From Cinclus cinclus (Eukaryota; Chordata; Aves; Passeriformes; Cinclidae): a DNA stretch of 64,000 bases. The DNA is taken from positions 134,831,392-134,895,391 of the forward strand of contig NC_085046.1 of the NCBI RefSeq assembly GCF_963662255.1. The letters run 5' to 3'. Positions 49,001 through 61,300 of the stretch are shown piece after piece. Within the stretch, counting starts at the first letter, position 1. The number at the start of each line of letters is the position of its first letter. A model generated the notes under the pieces. That model was not told the origin of the DNA and did no database searches. It saw only the letters and a program-made list of their open reading frames with translations. The position numbers were made by a program, and so were the translations under genes.

Positions 49001-51340
49001 TTTTTTCCCAACTTAAGTGGTTAGGGACCAATTATTTTCTCTAAAAGGTAGAGTATGCCTTGCCATGTGTGATCATTGGGCAATACATCTTTTGGTGGAC
49101 CTTATATTTCTAGTTGGATATTGAAAGCACACCTGAAAAAAATAATTTGAATAAGTTAACTATATGAAGCTCATTATTGGCTCATGACTGAGAGGGACTC
49201 TCGAAGGTGGGAATGAGTTTGGGGTGACTGATGTCTAACCCTTCCTTCCTGAGTTTATGGTAAAAATTAGAGAAGCCATGAAATAGGAAAATAACCCTAA
49301 AAATAGAAGATTATTATAAATCAGACTGAAAATCCAAAATAAATCCAGTTTAAGATACATGAGTCTAAACTAAGACAATGTAAAAAGCTGCATAGGATGG
49401 AGAGCTTCATCAGATTTCTGGGCACTACGTTAAAATTAACACCAGTAGGGCAGTATTCCCCAAGGCAATAAGCTGCCAGCAGGTCTGCTTTTGTCTCCCT
49501 GCCATGTGTGTGGGGACACAGCTACTGTGTCTCATTACACAGGTAACACAAGGCAGCTGTGACTGGAGCTAGTCAGACTGACCCAGCTTTCTAGCCCAAA
49601 TTCCCGTTTGCAAGGAGATTTGCTGTTGTAAACCTGTCAGCTTTTCAGATTGAATTTTCTAGGTTTGAATATTCCTCAGAAGTGATTTATAACTTGCATT
49701 GGCTTGGGGCAGAGAGGACATTGCTGAGGTACAACAGTGAAGCCACTGCTGGATTGGTGCATGAAGTACTGGCTGACACAACCAAAGGATTTTGATCAAT
49801 CCTCACCATCCTGATCATTCTTCGTTGCTTCAAAGGTCACCAAGAGCTTGGTCTCTCTATTCTAGAGGCTGCACCACATCCCTTAGTTCTGTTTTGAATT
49901 CAGCAGCTTGTCCTTGGCCAGTGCGTAACTTCTTTCTGGGTGCATCTTCTGAAACCATCCCATCTTACTCTGAAGATATCAGTTCAAAAATACATCTTTT
50001 ATGTCAGACAGCTGTTGGACAAATTCACATTAAAAGACATGGATCTAGATTTATCAGACTCATTTTAGGAAATTTAATTGGTGTGCCAAAACTGGGAGCT
50101 TAGTAATTAACAGAAAGACAGAGAGCCTCAGTGGGTAATTCAATTTATTGAATATGTGCATCACTCTCTGGAGATACCCAACTCCTGACATTATCTATAT
50201 AAAGACTCAGAGATAAACTTTACATTTTGGCAATGCAGACAAAAGCTCTCAAGTTACAATGGACCAATCTGGGCTTTAAATAAGCCCTTTTGTCAGAATA
50301 GCATCCTAAAAGTCCATATTCTGGTAGTTTTTAATTTAGATGTTAACACCTCTCTGGATTTGCTCCTTCCAGGATGAACTTGCCAGCTTTGTAGTTATTC
50401 CTCACTACTAAGAATATGAATTTGCATTTTAAAACGATTTTGTTTGAAAGACCCCATCTTACTAAGTGATCATTTCCTTCTACTTTCCAGAGAATAGCTT
50501 TTGTTTGGGTTATATGGCTGCAATCTTGCAATGTAAATTACAATTTTTTCTTTATACAGTATTCCAGCTGATTCTTGCCTTCAACAGAAGCATATTGAAA
50601 ATTATTGCACAAGGAAAATCTTAATTAAAAACTGAAGTTTGGGGCTATATAATTCAAGTAAAGGTTATAGCTAATTTAACAGCTGTAAATTCCTAGGGAT
50701 TGTTACTTACATAAAGCACATACAACTTTACTGCACCCATAGTGTGGCATTTAATTAACTAATTTGACATTTCCATAGCACACGTTCTGATGCTCTCTGA
50801 CAGGTAGATGCTTCACATTTCATCTAAAAGCAGAAAAAAGATTTGTGGTTATCCAAATGGAACCACTCCAAAAAAAATTCTCTGCATTTGGATGTGAAGA
50901 GAGAGGATTAAGCGGGTATTGAATGCATCCATGTTGAAGTCAGAAACAGCAATATTTGCGATGTCTGAACACTTGATGACCTCCATAAAGATTTCTCAAT
51001 GTGTGTCAGTGCTTTGTATGTCCCTCCCATGATGTCTCCAGACATGAGTGCTTTCTGCTGCTGAAGGAAGATGTCTCGCGGAAAAGCCTGTAAATTAACA
51101 ACAAAATACGATAATTTCCAGATTTTATAGCCCTTTTCAGAATATAACAAATATGAAGATTAATAAACAAGAAGTCAGCATGCTCTACAGAAGCCAGAAG
51201 AATTGTATCTATAGAGTTCTGCACTCTGCAATGCACAGTTTTCAAAATGCTGGTGAAGGAAGGAATGGAGAACCAAGATCTCTAGATGCCCATGGTGGAA
51301 AAGGAATGGCAAAAGCCATGGAAATTGGTATATATTTTCT
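49001..51340. other. Unannotated DNA
   Basis: No gene or clear transposon. The 103-codon plus frame at 49792-50103 lies in a slightly GC-richer patch and has no recognised relatives. Confidence 0.45.
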
Positions 51341-51361
51341 TTCTATCTTATCATCATTAAG

Positions 51362-51379
51362 ATCATCATCATCATCATC
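51362..51379. repeat. (ATC)6 trinucleotide repeat
   Basis: Six perfect atc units with related 'atcatc' words just upstream, inside the LTR-like segment. Confidence 0.95.
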
Positions 51380-51500
51380 ACCAAAGAACAAAGATGAAGA
51401 AGGAAGAAAGAAAAACGAAAGGGAGATGAGGTAGGAGAGGAAAGGGGGTCCCAGGGTGTCCAGGGTCCTGGGGCCACCATGCAGACTTTGTGGGGGTACC

Positions 51501-51508
51501 TTTTTATA
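51501..51508 (-). promoter_or_regulatory. TATA box in the LTR-like segment
   Basis: The minus strand reads TATAAAAA in a GGC...GGTACC context, a strong core promoter match about 50 bases upstream of a pyrimidine-rich leader. Confidence 0.4.
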
Positions 51509-51830
51509 GCCAAGTTTTCCACCCTGGGATTAGCTTTACTGCTCTTCATTTAAATGAATTATCATGTGCAGTCCTTTCTTCTTGACCTTTCTGGAAATGG
51601 GATGAAGTGCTTTGAGGTTCCTATCCTGGTCTTGTTCTGCTTCTGTTGGTCTTGCCTGCTCCTTGCCCCCACTTCTTGTGCTTGTGCTGAATACTGTGCC
51701 ATCCTCATGGACCTGAACAGGTAAACTGGTTCCTGAAAGGTGCTGCCATACCTTCATATGGTCCCCTTCACCCCCTTCCAGGCAAATGCTCTCCTGACTT
51801 GCCTGCTTGAAAGGTCATTGGTGTTTGAGG

Positions 51831-53469
51831 CAAAGCAATGTATTAACTCCTTCCTGCTCAGGCTTCTACAAGGTCAAAAAACCTAATCAGTCTATTCCTT
51901 TCATAGTTTTAATGCTGAACAGTATACGGTTGTGAAGATTGCTGAGAAAAATTTATGAGAAAAAAGTTTCCTTTCTGATTAACTCATAGGGTTATTTTTG
52001 TGCATAAAACTCAGAGAATAAAGACTCATTGCCATTCCTCATTACAAAAAAATATGTATAAATTTCTTTCAATATAAACTGAACTTTCATTGTCAGCACA
52101 AAATTTTTACTTATTTGCCTGGAGCCACATTTTTTAATCATTGCTGTATACATTTTTTAATAAGAGACTGCATAAAGTATTAACAGTGTAAATTCTTTCC
52201 ATCTAAGCAATTTGGGTTTGTTTGTTTTACTGCTAATTTTCAATTGTGTTATATTAAATCTGTGACACAATGGCTGACACATAAAACTGTCAAAGAATAT
52301 TCAAATGTGATGTTCTTTATATACATATTTTTTAGAAGAGCTGCTTTTGTTTTTAAACTGATTTTCTTGTGTCAAATTTACATGAGTAGGAACCCAACAA
52401 TTTATTCTAATAAAGCTGGAAGTAAATATTTTTTAAATTGTGGCTAATATTCAGAAATTGGGACTTGTCCTGGGGAGAGAGATATTTGACCCTACCTGCA
52501 AAAATATATATAATTATACCTTTGTCACATGGAAATTAAACTTAGAGTATTTAATTTCAATTTTTTAATCAGGTTTTGGCTTTGATTTTTTTTTGTTGCT
52601 GCTGTCATGAGAACAATGAGTAAGAACACAACATCTAGAATTTGCTTTGCTTCTTCATACCCAGGCAGCAGTGTCCAGCTCTGACTTGAATTTCCAAATG
52701 ACTTGTAGATGCTATAATCTTTGAGATGGATGCCTCCTTAATTTAGTGCATTCCCATTTAAAGGAATCAAATGCTGTCAAAGGTTCCCTAAGATCACGTG
52801 TGTGGCCTAAAAGTGCTGCTGTAGAAGAAGGCTTTTTATCTGCAGGTGTTTTGCTTGCCTGATGCAAGTATTGGAGAGTTAGGGCATCTCAGCAGAATGC
52901 TGACATTCAGGCAAGCTAATCACATGTACTCTGCCTCTTCTGCTTTTTCAACTGGTAATATTGCTATTATGGGTTGACTGTTGTGTTGTAAAACAGGAGG
53001 CGTGATTAGCTTTCTAACACTGAAAAGAAGTAAAATAATCCCCAAAACTATATTTTTCTTCAGACTTTTTATTTCTATTATGTTTATGCGTAAGATGAGG
53101 ACATTTGAACCTATGAAAATTTGAAAAACAGAATTTTATAGGAAAAAACTCAGCAATTAAAACAAAATAAAAACAGCATTATGAGCATAAACAACAAGCT
53201 CAGATTCAGAAATAAATGCATTCCCTAAGCACAATGTATCTTAGGAATTCAGATTGCCATATAAACAGCAGATTAATACCCCTTTTGAATACAACTGTTT
53301 CAGTTAGACATAATACTGAATTATGAAGCTGACTACATTAATATACTTCATAAATTTTTCAGTCTCTGCAGGTAGTGAAAGAAGAACAGGCACATTATTA
53401 TATAGAAACAGTGTTTATATAATGGCATCTCAATGTATATGTTTTTGTTTTTGTAACCTACTGAGTTAG
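51831..53469. other. Unannotated AT-rich DNA
   Basis: No gene or transposon recognised. The stretch 52850-53030 is more balanced in composition and could be a conserved element, but motif support is thin. Confidence 0.45.
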
Positions 53470-53494
53470 TAAAAGCAGTAAACCCCACAAATTT

Positions 53495-53720
53495 TTCTTG
53501 TTCCCCAGGGGAAGATATATTTCAAATTCACCGAACAGCTCTGCAATGCAGTGAAGCAAGCTGCTAAGCAGCTTAGGTACTGTGTGGATGACTGGGTGTC
53601 AGAATAGAGCTTCAGACAGAGTTTATTAGAGAAGCCCTCCCTCTGAGGCACAAGGTGCAGAGTGGACCCTCTTACTTCCTAAATTCCTTCATTGCTGGAT
53701 CCAGTCATAGCCCTAGGCTG
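53495..53720 (-). mobile_element. LTR-like fragment with polyadenylation signal
   Basis: On the minus strand a GC-richer stretch (gagggtccactctgcaccttgtgcctcagagggagggcttctct) runs into AATAAA (53622-53627), then 'ctctgtctgaagctctattctgac' and ends near '...cccctggggaaca' at about 53500. The layout of short R, AATAAA and a U5-like tail ending in CA resembles an avian ERV LTR 3' half. No retroviral genes flank it. A mammalian-style gene end is unlikely, as there is no open frame upstream. Confidence 0.4.
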
Positions 53721-56289
53721 TCAATGGTTTTTGTGTAAAAGATTAAATAGGTGTGACTGAATCTTTATACAGTTTTGTCCTGTATGATTAAGGATGGCAA
53801 ACAAAATACATTTCTATAAAAATAAATCATTTATTATGACAATGATTGCACTAAAAGATCTTAATCTGAATTATTTATTATGTACTATAGGCAGCTGTAA
53901 CTACTAGTATGGTATAGTGCACTATTTTTGAAGCCATATTGAAGCAATTATTAAATTATTAAAGCTATCAAAAACAATAAGTAGATGTTGATCTTACTCA
54001 GCAACTACCTTGGGCAAATCTCCTTTGCTGTGCCTTGAGGAGTAACCCTGAAGGTTGTCCACACTCAAGGGAGGAATGTCCACAAATTCTCCAAGAAAGG
54101 ATATGTTGGAAGACCCTACTGTTAAGAAGTGGAACTGGGCTTTCATAATATAAAGTGATAAATTGCCAGTCATATGTCTCCAGGCCAGCTGTGTCAGCTC
54201 AGCATCTTAAGATAAGCTAGTAGTGGTATAGTATAACTTGTTGCTTCCTTTATCAGGTGCCTTATCAGATCTTCACCTCACTACAAAGATGTTTAACTTC
54301 CAGACTGATGAGTCAGGCTGGTTTCAACATTCTTCAACACCAAACCCAGCATGACACCCCACTTTATTCACCACTAATAGTTTTGCAGACAGAGTATTCG
54401 AGCTGTTCTGCCCCCACTTCAAGAACAGCATCCTGCTACACTGGGAACTGTAACTTTTCTCCTGGACCTGAGGATTTGGAAAATCTTCCTAGCCTTCTGC
54501 TTCTAAAGTATTAATTATACTGGATCTTCTGCCCTGCTTAAACCGCTGTCTGATTCCCCCTTCTCTTGTCTTTCTTGTTTTTTCTTTTTCTCCTGCCTTC
54601 TCCCTGCTACTACACAGCCAGTTACTCTGGGGCAAGACTGCATCATTTGTGGCACCACCATGCTGTACTTTTTGTTGTGGGAATGAAGCACTTACTATTC
54701 TCAACCAGCACTCTGAAGCTACATGATTTGTCTCATTCTGAGGCTATTAGTGTGAAGTAAAATGCATAGGTACAATGTTCCACTTGAGCATTTTAAAATT
54801 AATGTTTCATCACTATCACTTGGATATCTGGCTTTTATTCAAATGCAAGATTAATAGTTTACAAGTCATTGCTCTGATATGAGGAGGTGAAGATGGAAAG
54901 AGGAAGAAGCAAAATTAATCTAAAAACCAAATTCACTTATTAACATAAGACTATAATCCAGTAAAATATCAGATTTTCAATGTCACCTGATATGAACTAG
55001 ATACAGCGTCTAATGCTAGTGCTTTAAATAATTATGCTTTACCATAACCCCTGCTTTTTTTTTGTATATTTAGATCCACTTTTATGATTTGGAAATTCAG
55101 ATAAAACCCCAGACTTTAGGCTTATGTAGGTTGTCCTTTTCCAGGTCTCCCTTTTAACAACCTAAGGTAACTCACATTTCTATGCCTCAGTTAAAACTAA
55201 ATTATTTATATTTAACTATTTATTTTAATCTATATTAAAACTGTTTAAAGAATATTTTGAGATGTTTTGCAGAACATTTGCAAATCTAGAAAATATGATA
55301 CCCAAGATAATGCTTCATACAGGTATGTCGTGACCTATTCTACCTTCTAACCTATTTATGTCTTTCTGAAAATCCTGCACCCTTTCCACCTGCTTCCCCA
55401 GGTATGCCACCACTCTCAGATATCATGCTATTCCTTTTTAACTGATTTAGGATGAACTGCATAATTTACCCATCTCTGTCTAAAAATGTTACATTTTCTA
55501 TTCTGTTAATGTGCAACTGGAGCAGCAAAGCGTGAAGCTTCAGACTTCATGGGGAGTGACACATACTAGAAGGTAAATGCCATAGAGGTTGTTTGCTCAG
55601 CTACTGATTGTAGCAGTTTAAGTCTATATCACAAAGGCATTAAATGATGTTTGCAGTCAAAAAGCATAAGTAAGATTTTCAGTCATATTAATACTTGGTT
55701 GGTCCCTCTTTGAACAAGTATAACTGTGGAGTATTCCTTCCATGTTGAAATGGATAACACCTGTATGAGCCTACATAGCTCAGTGTACCTCAAACCTGAG
55801 AATAAAAACTCGAGAAGATAAGAAAGATTTGATTTCCATGTGTAGGGGGTTGACTTTTGCTGCCAATGGCACAAATCCTGCTCTCTCCAGTGTAAGACTA
55901 TAGCACCTTGCTTGTGGACAAGGAAAATGCATACTTCTCTGTCCAGAACAGCATCTGAAGCACGAAAATAATCAGGGAATTTTGGATTGGCAGGTTGTGG
56001 CAATCAGATGAAGCACTTTTTCCAGACTTACACCATCCATTTAATCAAACAGATCTGTTGCTTAGAAGATGAAGCTGATGAAACTTGGCTTCCCATATTT
56101 TGGTGCCCCCTTGCAGGGAAAGTCCTCCCAGCCACAGCCAGTTCTCTTTCATTGGTGCTTAAATGTGACTAAAATGGGAGTTAAGCAGAAGAAGAAAAAA
56201 AAAGTATGCATTCATATTCTAGCAAATTATGATTTCTTGTAGCTAGTTTAGTGGAGGAAAGTATAAACCAGTTTTGTTCTTGTCTTGAA
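53721..56289. other. Unannotated DNA
   Basis: No gene recognised. The patch 54240-54720 is GC-richer and pyrimidine-rich (54540-54605) and may be an unidentified repeat. The 106-codon minus frame at 55683-56003 has no family resemblance that I can support. Confidence 0.4.
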
Positions 56290-56935
56290 AGCTGAAGGTT
56301 TCAGAGGGACTTTCTTCTGCCTGAGATGTCTTCCCCTTGTGACTTTCCTGACAAGAGGTTCAGAAACACACAGAGAACTAAAGTGAACTGGAGGATGCCT
56401 GATATAACAGAATGGTCCTCTGGGAAAAAGGCACTGGGGCGCCAGAGGCTAATTTTGTGGCATGTCTGAAGAACAGCAAGTGTGAGAGGATAAATGGAGC
56501 TAGGAAAACTATGCAAGTTGGTGTAGAAGTCCAGAAGATAAAGGTTAATGTGTCTGTCTCAAACACTGATAGCCAGATAGATGTGGAGCCAACCAAGGAT
56601 TGTTGGCAGTAACAGGCAAGAATCATTGGTAATAAAATGCTGTGAAAAAGAACAGGATGTAGCTGGAGTAGGGGATCATGAAGAGATAGGACATCACTTT
56701 TCTTTGCCTTGCTCTGGCTTCTGGAGATAAGTACAAAAAAGTACAGTGCAACAGTAAGACTGAAGTCAAGAAGCAGCCATGGACTGTTGACCAAAGGATG
56801 ACCCAGTAAAGGGGATCAAGACCACCAAACACTCCCAAAGACCGCAAACCCTTTCCCAGAAACACCTAGAAGAACAATCTGCATGTGATAACTGATCTGC
56901 ATAGAAACTTCTCTCCTGGACAGGAAAAACTTACT

Positions 56936-56943
56936 TATAAAAA
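56936..56943 (+). promoter_or_regulatory. TATA box in the LTR-like segment
   Basis: tataaaaa followed by ggcctggg, located 68 bases before the CTCCT tract. Confidence 0.4.
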
Positions 56944-57010
56944 GGCCTGGGCATTGGCCTCAGAAATCTGGGTACTCCATTAGGTGTGTCAGTGCTGAAG
57001 CCAGAGCCTT

Positions 57011-57144
57011 CTCCTCTCCTCTCCTCTCCTCTCCTCTCCTCTCCTCTCCTCTCCTCTCCTCTCCTCTCCTCTCCTCTCCTCTCCTCTCCTCTCCTCTCCT
57101 CTCCTCTCCTCTCCTCTCCTCTCCTCTCCTCTCCTCTCCTCTCC
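57011..57144. repeat. (CTCCT)26 microsatellite, pure polypyrimidine/polypurine
   Basis: Twenty-six perfect ctcct units (57011-57140) followed by ctcc. It is the longest uninterrupted simple repeat in the window. One strand is all pyrimidine and the other all purine. Open frames on both strands (56931-57191 minus, 56986-57201 plus) simply read through the array as RRGEE- and LLSSP-type units and are not genes. Confidence 0.99.
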
Positions 57145-57200
57145 CCCTTATTCAACATACACATGCTTATACCAGAAGATGGGACTAACATACAAATCTG

Positions 57201-57833
57201 AATTATAAACTATTTTTACCAGAGGATACTTACACATCCTGCCGTTAGCCTCCAGATACTATTCATTATAATGTAAAGAGGGAGAAAAAACTGTTTCTTA
57301 AGTTCAAAGCAGCTGTGGGTGTCAAGGGCAAGTGACCTGAAGGGTGCCTCCTTTTAAATGGCAATTGTTATGAATCTGGGATGCCTCATTGCTGCCATAT
57401 ATTAGGAAGGAGGGTGGAAAGGAGAAGACAGGTGTTTGTGGCTTTCTTCTCTAACAAGTGTGATTACATCCCCATCTCAAGAGAGAATTAAATTAAAGAG
57501 AGAATTAAATTAATTCTTGTTGTATTGAACACTAATAGATTGTTATAATTTTGGAATTTGTGTACAAAATAAAAGTACACTTTTAAATTCATTTTAATTG
57601 TGACTAAATGTAGTTGATATGGTTATAAGAGTTTCAATTTTGCCTTAAAGAGATAATAATTTTTCATTCTGAAACAAAGGGATGGCAAAAGCAGTTTAGC
57701 CAGAACAACAATTTCATATCACTTCCTTTTTATCTGTTATAGTTGTCTTAATTTGTGTACCTGCTAGTATTGGTTAAAAAGTTATTGTTGGAAGAGATTT
57801 TTGTCATAAAAATGCAAATGGATTGAAATTTTC
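57201..57833. other. Unannotated AT-rich DNA
   Basis: No gene recognised. A small tandem duplication of 'gagagaattaaattaa' occurs at 57481-57512 (17-bp period, two copies). Confidence 0.55.
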
Positions 57834-58378
57834 ATAGAATCACTGAATGGTTTGAGTTGGAAGAGACCTAAAAGATTATCTAGTTCAAACCCCCTGCCAT
57901 GGGCAGGGACTCCTTCCACTAGCCTAGTTTGCTCAAAGCCCCATCCAACCTGGCTTTGAGCAGTTCCAGCGATGGGGCAGCCACAACTTCCCTGTACAAC
58001 CTGTTCCAGTGCCTGAACACCCTCACAGTCAAGAATTTCTTTTTGATACGTAATCCAAACCTGTGCTCTTTCAGTCTGAAGCAATTACCCCTTGTCCTGT
58101 CACTGCATGCTCTTGTGAAAGGTCTCTCTCCACCTTTCTTGGAGGCTCCCTTTAGGTGCCCAGACCTCTGATTTGCCAGGTCTCTCTGCAGGGCCTCGCT
58201 GCCTTCCAGGGAGTCAACATCTCCTCCCAGTTCTGTATTGTCTGGGAACCTGCTCAGTGTCCTTTCCAGCCCTGCATCCAAGGAATTTTTGAAGATGTTA
58301 AAGACCGCAGGGCGTAGGACAGAGCCTTGCAGAACCCCACGAGCAATCTGAGGGCTACACCAGGCGAGGGTGTTTCCT
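57834..58378 (-). mobile_element. CR1 LINE with internal deletion: reverse-transcriptase piece joined to 3' tail
   Basis: The plus strand starts with an inverted CR1 tail (tcatagaatcactgaatggt ... ccccctgccatgggcagggactccttccactag ... gatggggcagccacaacttcc) and continues through the 3' UTR to about 58160. It then switches to antisense ORF2 reverse transcriptase. On the minus strand 58165-58330 encodes GSVLRPAVFNIF, then LDAGLERTLSRFPDNTELGG and LEGSEALQRDL. These match the CR1 palm region, with the FADD motif changed to FPDN. The C-terminal part of ORF2 that should lie between is absent. The 120-codon frame at 57919-58281 crosses this junction. Confidence 0.88.
58165..58330 (-). pseudogene. 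CR1 ORF2 reverse-transcriptase remnant (palm domain, FADD to FPDN)
   Basis: The remnant retains the order GSVL...FNIF, LDAGLE, TLSRFPDNTELGG and ALQRDL typical of the CR1 polymerase palm. The second catalytic aspartate of FADD is replaced by asparagine and the alanine by proline, so it could not be active. The open frame survives only because the piece is short. Confidence 0.8.
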
Positions 58379-61300
58379 GGTGAATTTCAAACAATATTGT
58401 AATTTTTCATACAAGTTAATTTTCTGAAGAGGAAAGTTAATTTAGGAATATTTACTTATCTATTAGGAATATATGTATTTTTACCCTTCCGATAACTTTA
58501 AAATTTAAGCAACCACTATAGTGAGATTATGGGCTGACACAGGAAGTTGTTATATTGTGACCCATTAAACAAAAGATACACTTTGTCTTCAGCTCCCACT
58601 TGGGATGTCAGTCTTGACCATGATGCTGTGGCAGGGCATCACACTGGGATACTACTGGAGCTGCTAACTGCTTGCCTCTTTTCCTCTGTGATTTATTGCC
58701 CTCAGATGAGGTGGAATTAAAGATCAAATTACTACTTAGTTTATACTCCCATAAAAGTTGTTTCACACGTCCTTTGTCATCTGCCACCTTCCTGAAGTTT
58801 GTGAGCAGCAACAAGGACTTGAACCCAAGATGCTGAAACTAATGGAGATGAAATTTCAGGTATGACAATTAATAAAATATTTTGCAAGAATCATTATTAA
58901 TACTATTTTGTAATTTCTTTGATGAGAAGGAAATCAGAAAGTGGATACAAAGTACTGATGGAGTGTATTTCATGAATATGGGTAACTCCTGTTGCAGGAG
59001 AGCGAGTATATTCCTGCTGCTGGAGCTGGTTTGAGAAGAAAAAAATATTATTCTCAACTTTTATAGTCTCACACGCTTATTTCATTGCTAGAATTGTGAA
59101 AACTAAAATTCCATGCTCTAAGCTACAGGCACTTTAAGTTCATTGCAAAACAAGCCTTTATTTCATGTTTGCTGCTTGTGCCAGGCTCAGAATACATTTT
59201 TGATCACTTGGCTTCTTCATTTGATATTGCTGTGGGCTGTGAGCAAAGATGAACAGTCAATATTCACTTTAATAAGTGAATTTCCTAGTAGCAAGAAAAT
59301 CATATTATAACCTCACCTGAACTAATGTCTGCTCTCAAAGCCCTTTTGGCAACAGTTGTGTATCCATAAATTCTTTGACCTTTCAGTGCTGCACAAATAT
59401 ATGGATCATCTGTAAGTACACTCAAATGTTGTGCTGAGATTTAACTAGAACAAAATTTATGTTTGGAGTCTAGTGGTTTGGATCTGTTGTAAAAAACACA
59501 ACAAGAATAATCCTCATCTATGAGACATACACACTGCAGTGTAAATCATGGGCCACTGGATATTTTCAGCTGGCATGAGCACTGCTGTTTTTGATGCCAT
59601 TGCAGTGAGAATGTGAGCTGAGGACCTGTGAATTTTATATATAGGGACTTTTCCCAAGTTACACAGAATTATCCTCTATGCAGTGTAACTATAATGCATG
59701 TGCTGCATTCTAAATAACCTCTGTGGTATTATCCAGGGTTTTTCTGGACATTGCTGTATTAAAAAAAAAAAAGAAAAGAGAAAAGGGAAAAAGTAAAAAC
59801 TCCATGTCAACAGCAATGTTTTAAATTCTTGGAGTAAAACTGTGATAGCAATGAAAACTATTATTATACTCAAAAAGAGTATAATGAAAGATTGGTTCCT
59901 TTCTTGCTCTGTTCTGTTGAACAGAGCATAATATTCTACTTATAAGCCTAGAAGATTTTATCTGTTTCCAGTATAATATTGAGTAATCAGCAGTCATAAA
60001 TAAACACAGAATATGACATAATAAGACATTTTTCTAAGATTACTTTATACTGAATTATATTGTAATGTAAAATTTAGTGTAGTATACCAAAATATATATG
60101 CCTCATGCTTATTTTAGTAGACAAAATATATATACTATTGTATACATATAGACTAAGTTCTTCTAATGTAATCACTTTCAGCTAGTTTTTAATCTTATGG
60201 TTCTAAGTCCCACTTTGTTATAATACCTGGGCTAACTGATGTTCCTTCTGGAAAGCTCTGCTTACATGTTTCTTAAAGCAATTTTATTTATCAGTTCCAT
60301 ACAGATTTTACAGTAATGAGGACAAGAGATTTCCGAATCTGTGTAAATGGACATGAATTGAAATCTGTGACAAGTCTGGTGATATTTAGAATGTATTCTT
60401 CACAAAAAAAAATTAATTTTGCAGCAATTCTTCTAAATCTAATAAGTGCAATGTCAGCATGGCAGACGAGAGTGTTATGTCATGTTTGGCCTATCCATAT
60501 CTCATTAACATTTACAAATATTTGACAATCTTTTTTTCAATATCCAGGAAATCAAATAAATGTTCAAGTTTATATTAATGAGAATGAAACACCCCTCTCC
60601 CTCAACTCCTCCTTCACCTTGTGAGCCTTTAAATTTCTCAAAAATCTCACATTGAGAGGTAATATGCATCCAAACATGACAAAGGCAAGCAAGGATGGAA
60701 TATATGCTGGTGTTTAATATATAAAGAAGATATTCAAACATAGGAAATATTTCCTCTGCTGAAACTGGTACTTTTTTGTCTCTAAAAAAATAGAATTTGC
60801 ACATATTCCAGGGTTTCAACCTAACTTTTGGCACATCAGATCAGGAGGCTAAATCAAGGGTCTAACTGAAGCAGGACTATCTGCAAACAGTGTCAAGTTG
60901 GAGAGTCTGTGAGTTCCCAGCATCACATCAGACCCAAACTGTCCTTGGCATTTCCCCTTTCTCCCTACTTTAGCAATGTGCAGCAAACAGAGTCTGAACA
61001 CAGACCTCAGGATCCATCCTCTGTCTCTGAAGAGTCTGTTACAATTTTCTCTCATTTTGACAGGTGTTTATGGGACTCATTTACTTTATACAATTTATTC
61101 CAAATACTGCTAAGCTAGTCAATACACGAGTGAAACAGCATCAGAAAAACAAAGCAAGCTCAGTCTCCCAATTAAAAACTATTATTTCTGTTGAATCACT
61201 GTGCTGACAGCTAACAAGTTATATAACCCTACACTTGGGCCTGACCCATTAAAAAAAATACCCAAACTCCAAATATATTAAGATTATTTGATGCTTACTT

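Larger units (their letters stand above)
51341..51830 (-). mobile_element. LTR-like segment (probable ERV LTR)
   Basis: On the minus strand a strong TATA box (GGCTATAAAAAGGTACC, core 51501-51508) is followed by a C-rich stretch (tggccccaggaccctgg) and then a long pyrimidine tract (51380-51450 antisense) ending in (GAT)n. The order of TATA box then pyrimidine-rich leader is like the LTR-like segment at 27.3-27.7 kb. Composition changes from the AT-rich flanks at both sides. No clear AATAAA, terminal TG/CA or target duplication is visible, so the call is tentative. The extent upstream of the TATA box is a guess. Confidence 0.4.
56290..57200 (+). mobile_element. LTR-like segment carrying an expanded pentanucleotide tract
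   Basis: The segment stands out from its AT-rich flanks. It has a plus-strand TATA box (TATAAAAAGG, 56936-56945), then about 65 bases of leader-like sequence, then the (CTCCT)26 pyrimidine tract. The order of TATA box and pyrimidine-rich leader matches the LTR-like segments at 27.3-27.7 kb and 51.3-51.8 kb. The 138-codon minus frame (56378-56794) opposite the putative U3 is hydrophobic and unrelated to anything I know. No terminal TG...CA, poly(A) signal or retroviral gene is visible, so the identity is inferred. Confidence 0.35.

Noticed and set aside
55683..55740. Similarity of 'aatacttggttggtccctcttt' to a phrase I associate with old vertebrate transposon ends
   Set aside because: The match is short, the flanks do not continue it, and I cannot name the family with confidence.
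56378..56794. 138-codon hydrophobic minus-strand frame
   Set aside because: It lies opposite the putative U3 of an LTR-like segment and shows no family resemblance or start context.
56931..57201. Open frames on both strands across the CTCCT array (arginine/glutamate-rich and leucine/serine-rich)
   Set aside because: They only translate the pentanucleotide repeat; an uninterrupted pentamer lacking stops is open in all frames on both strands.
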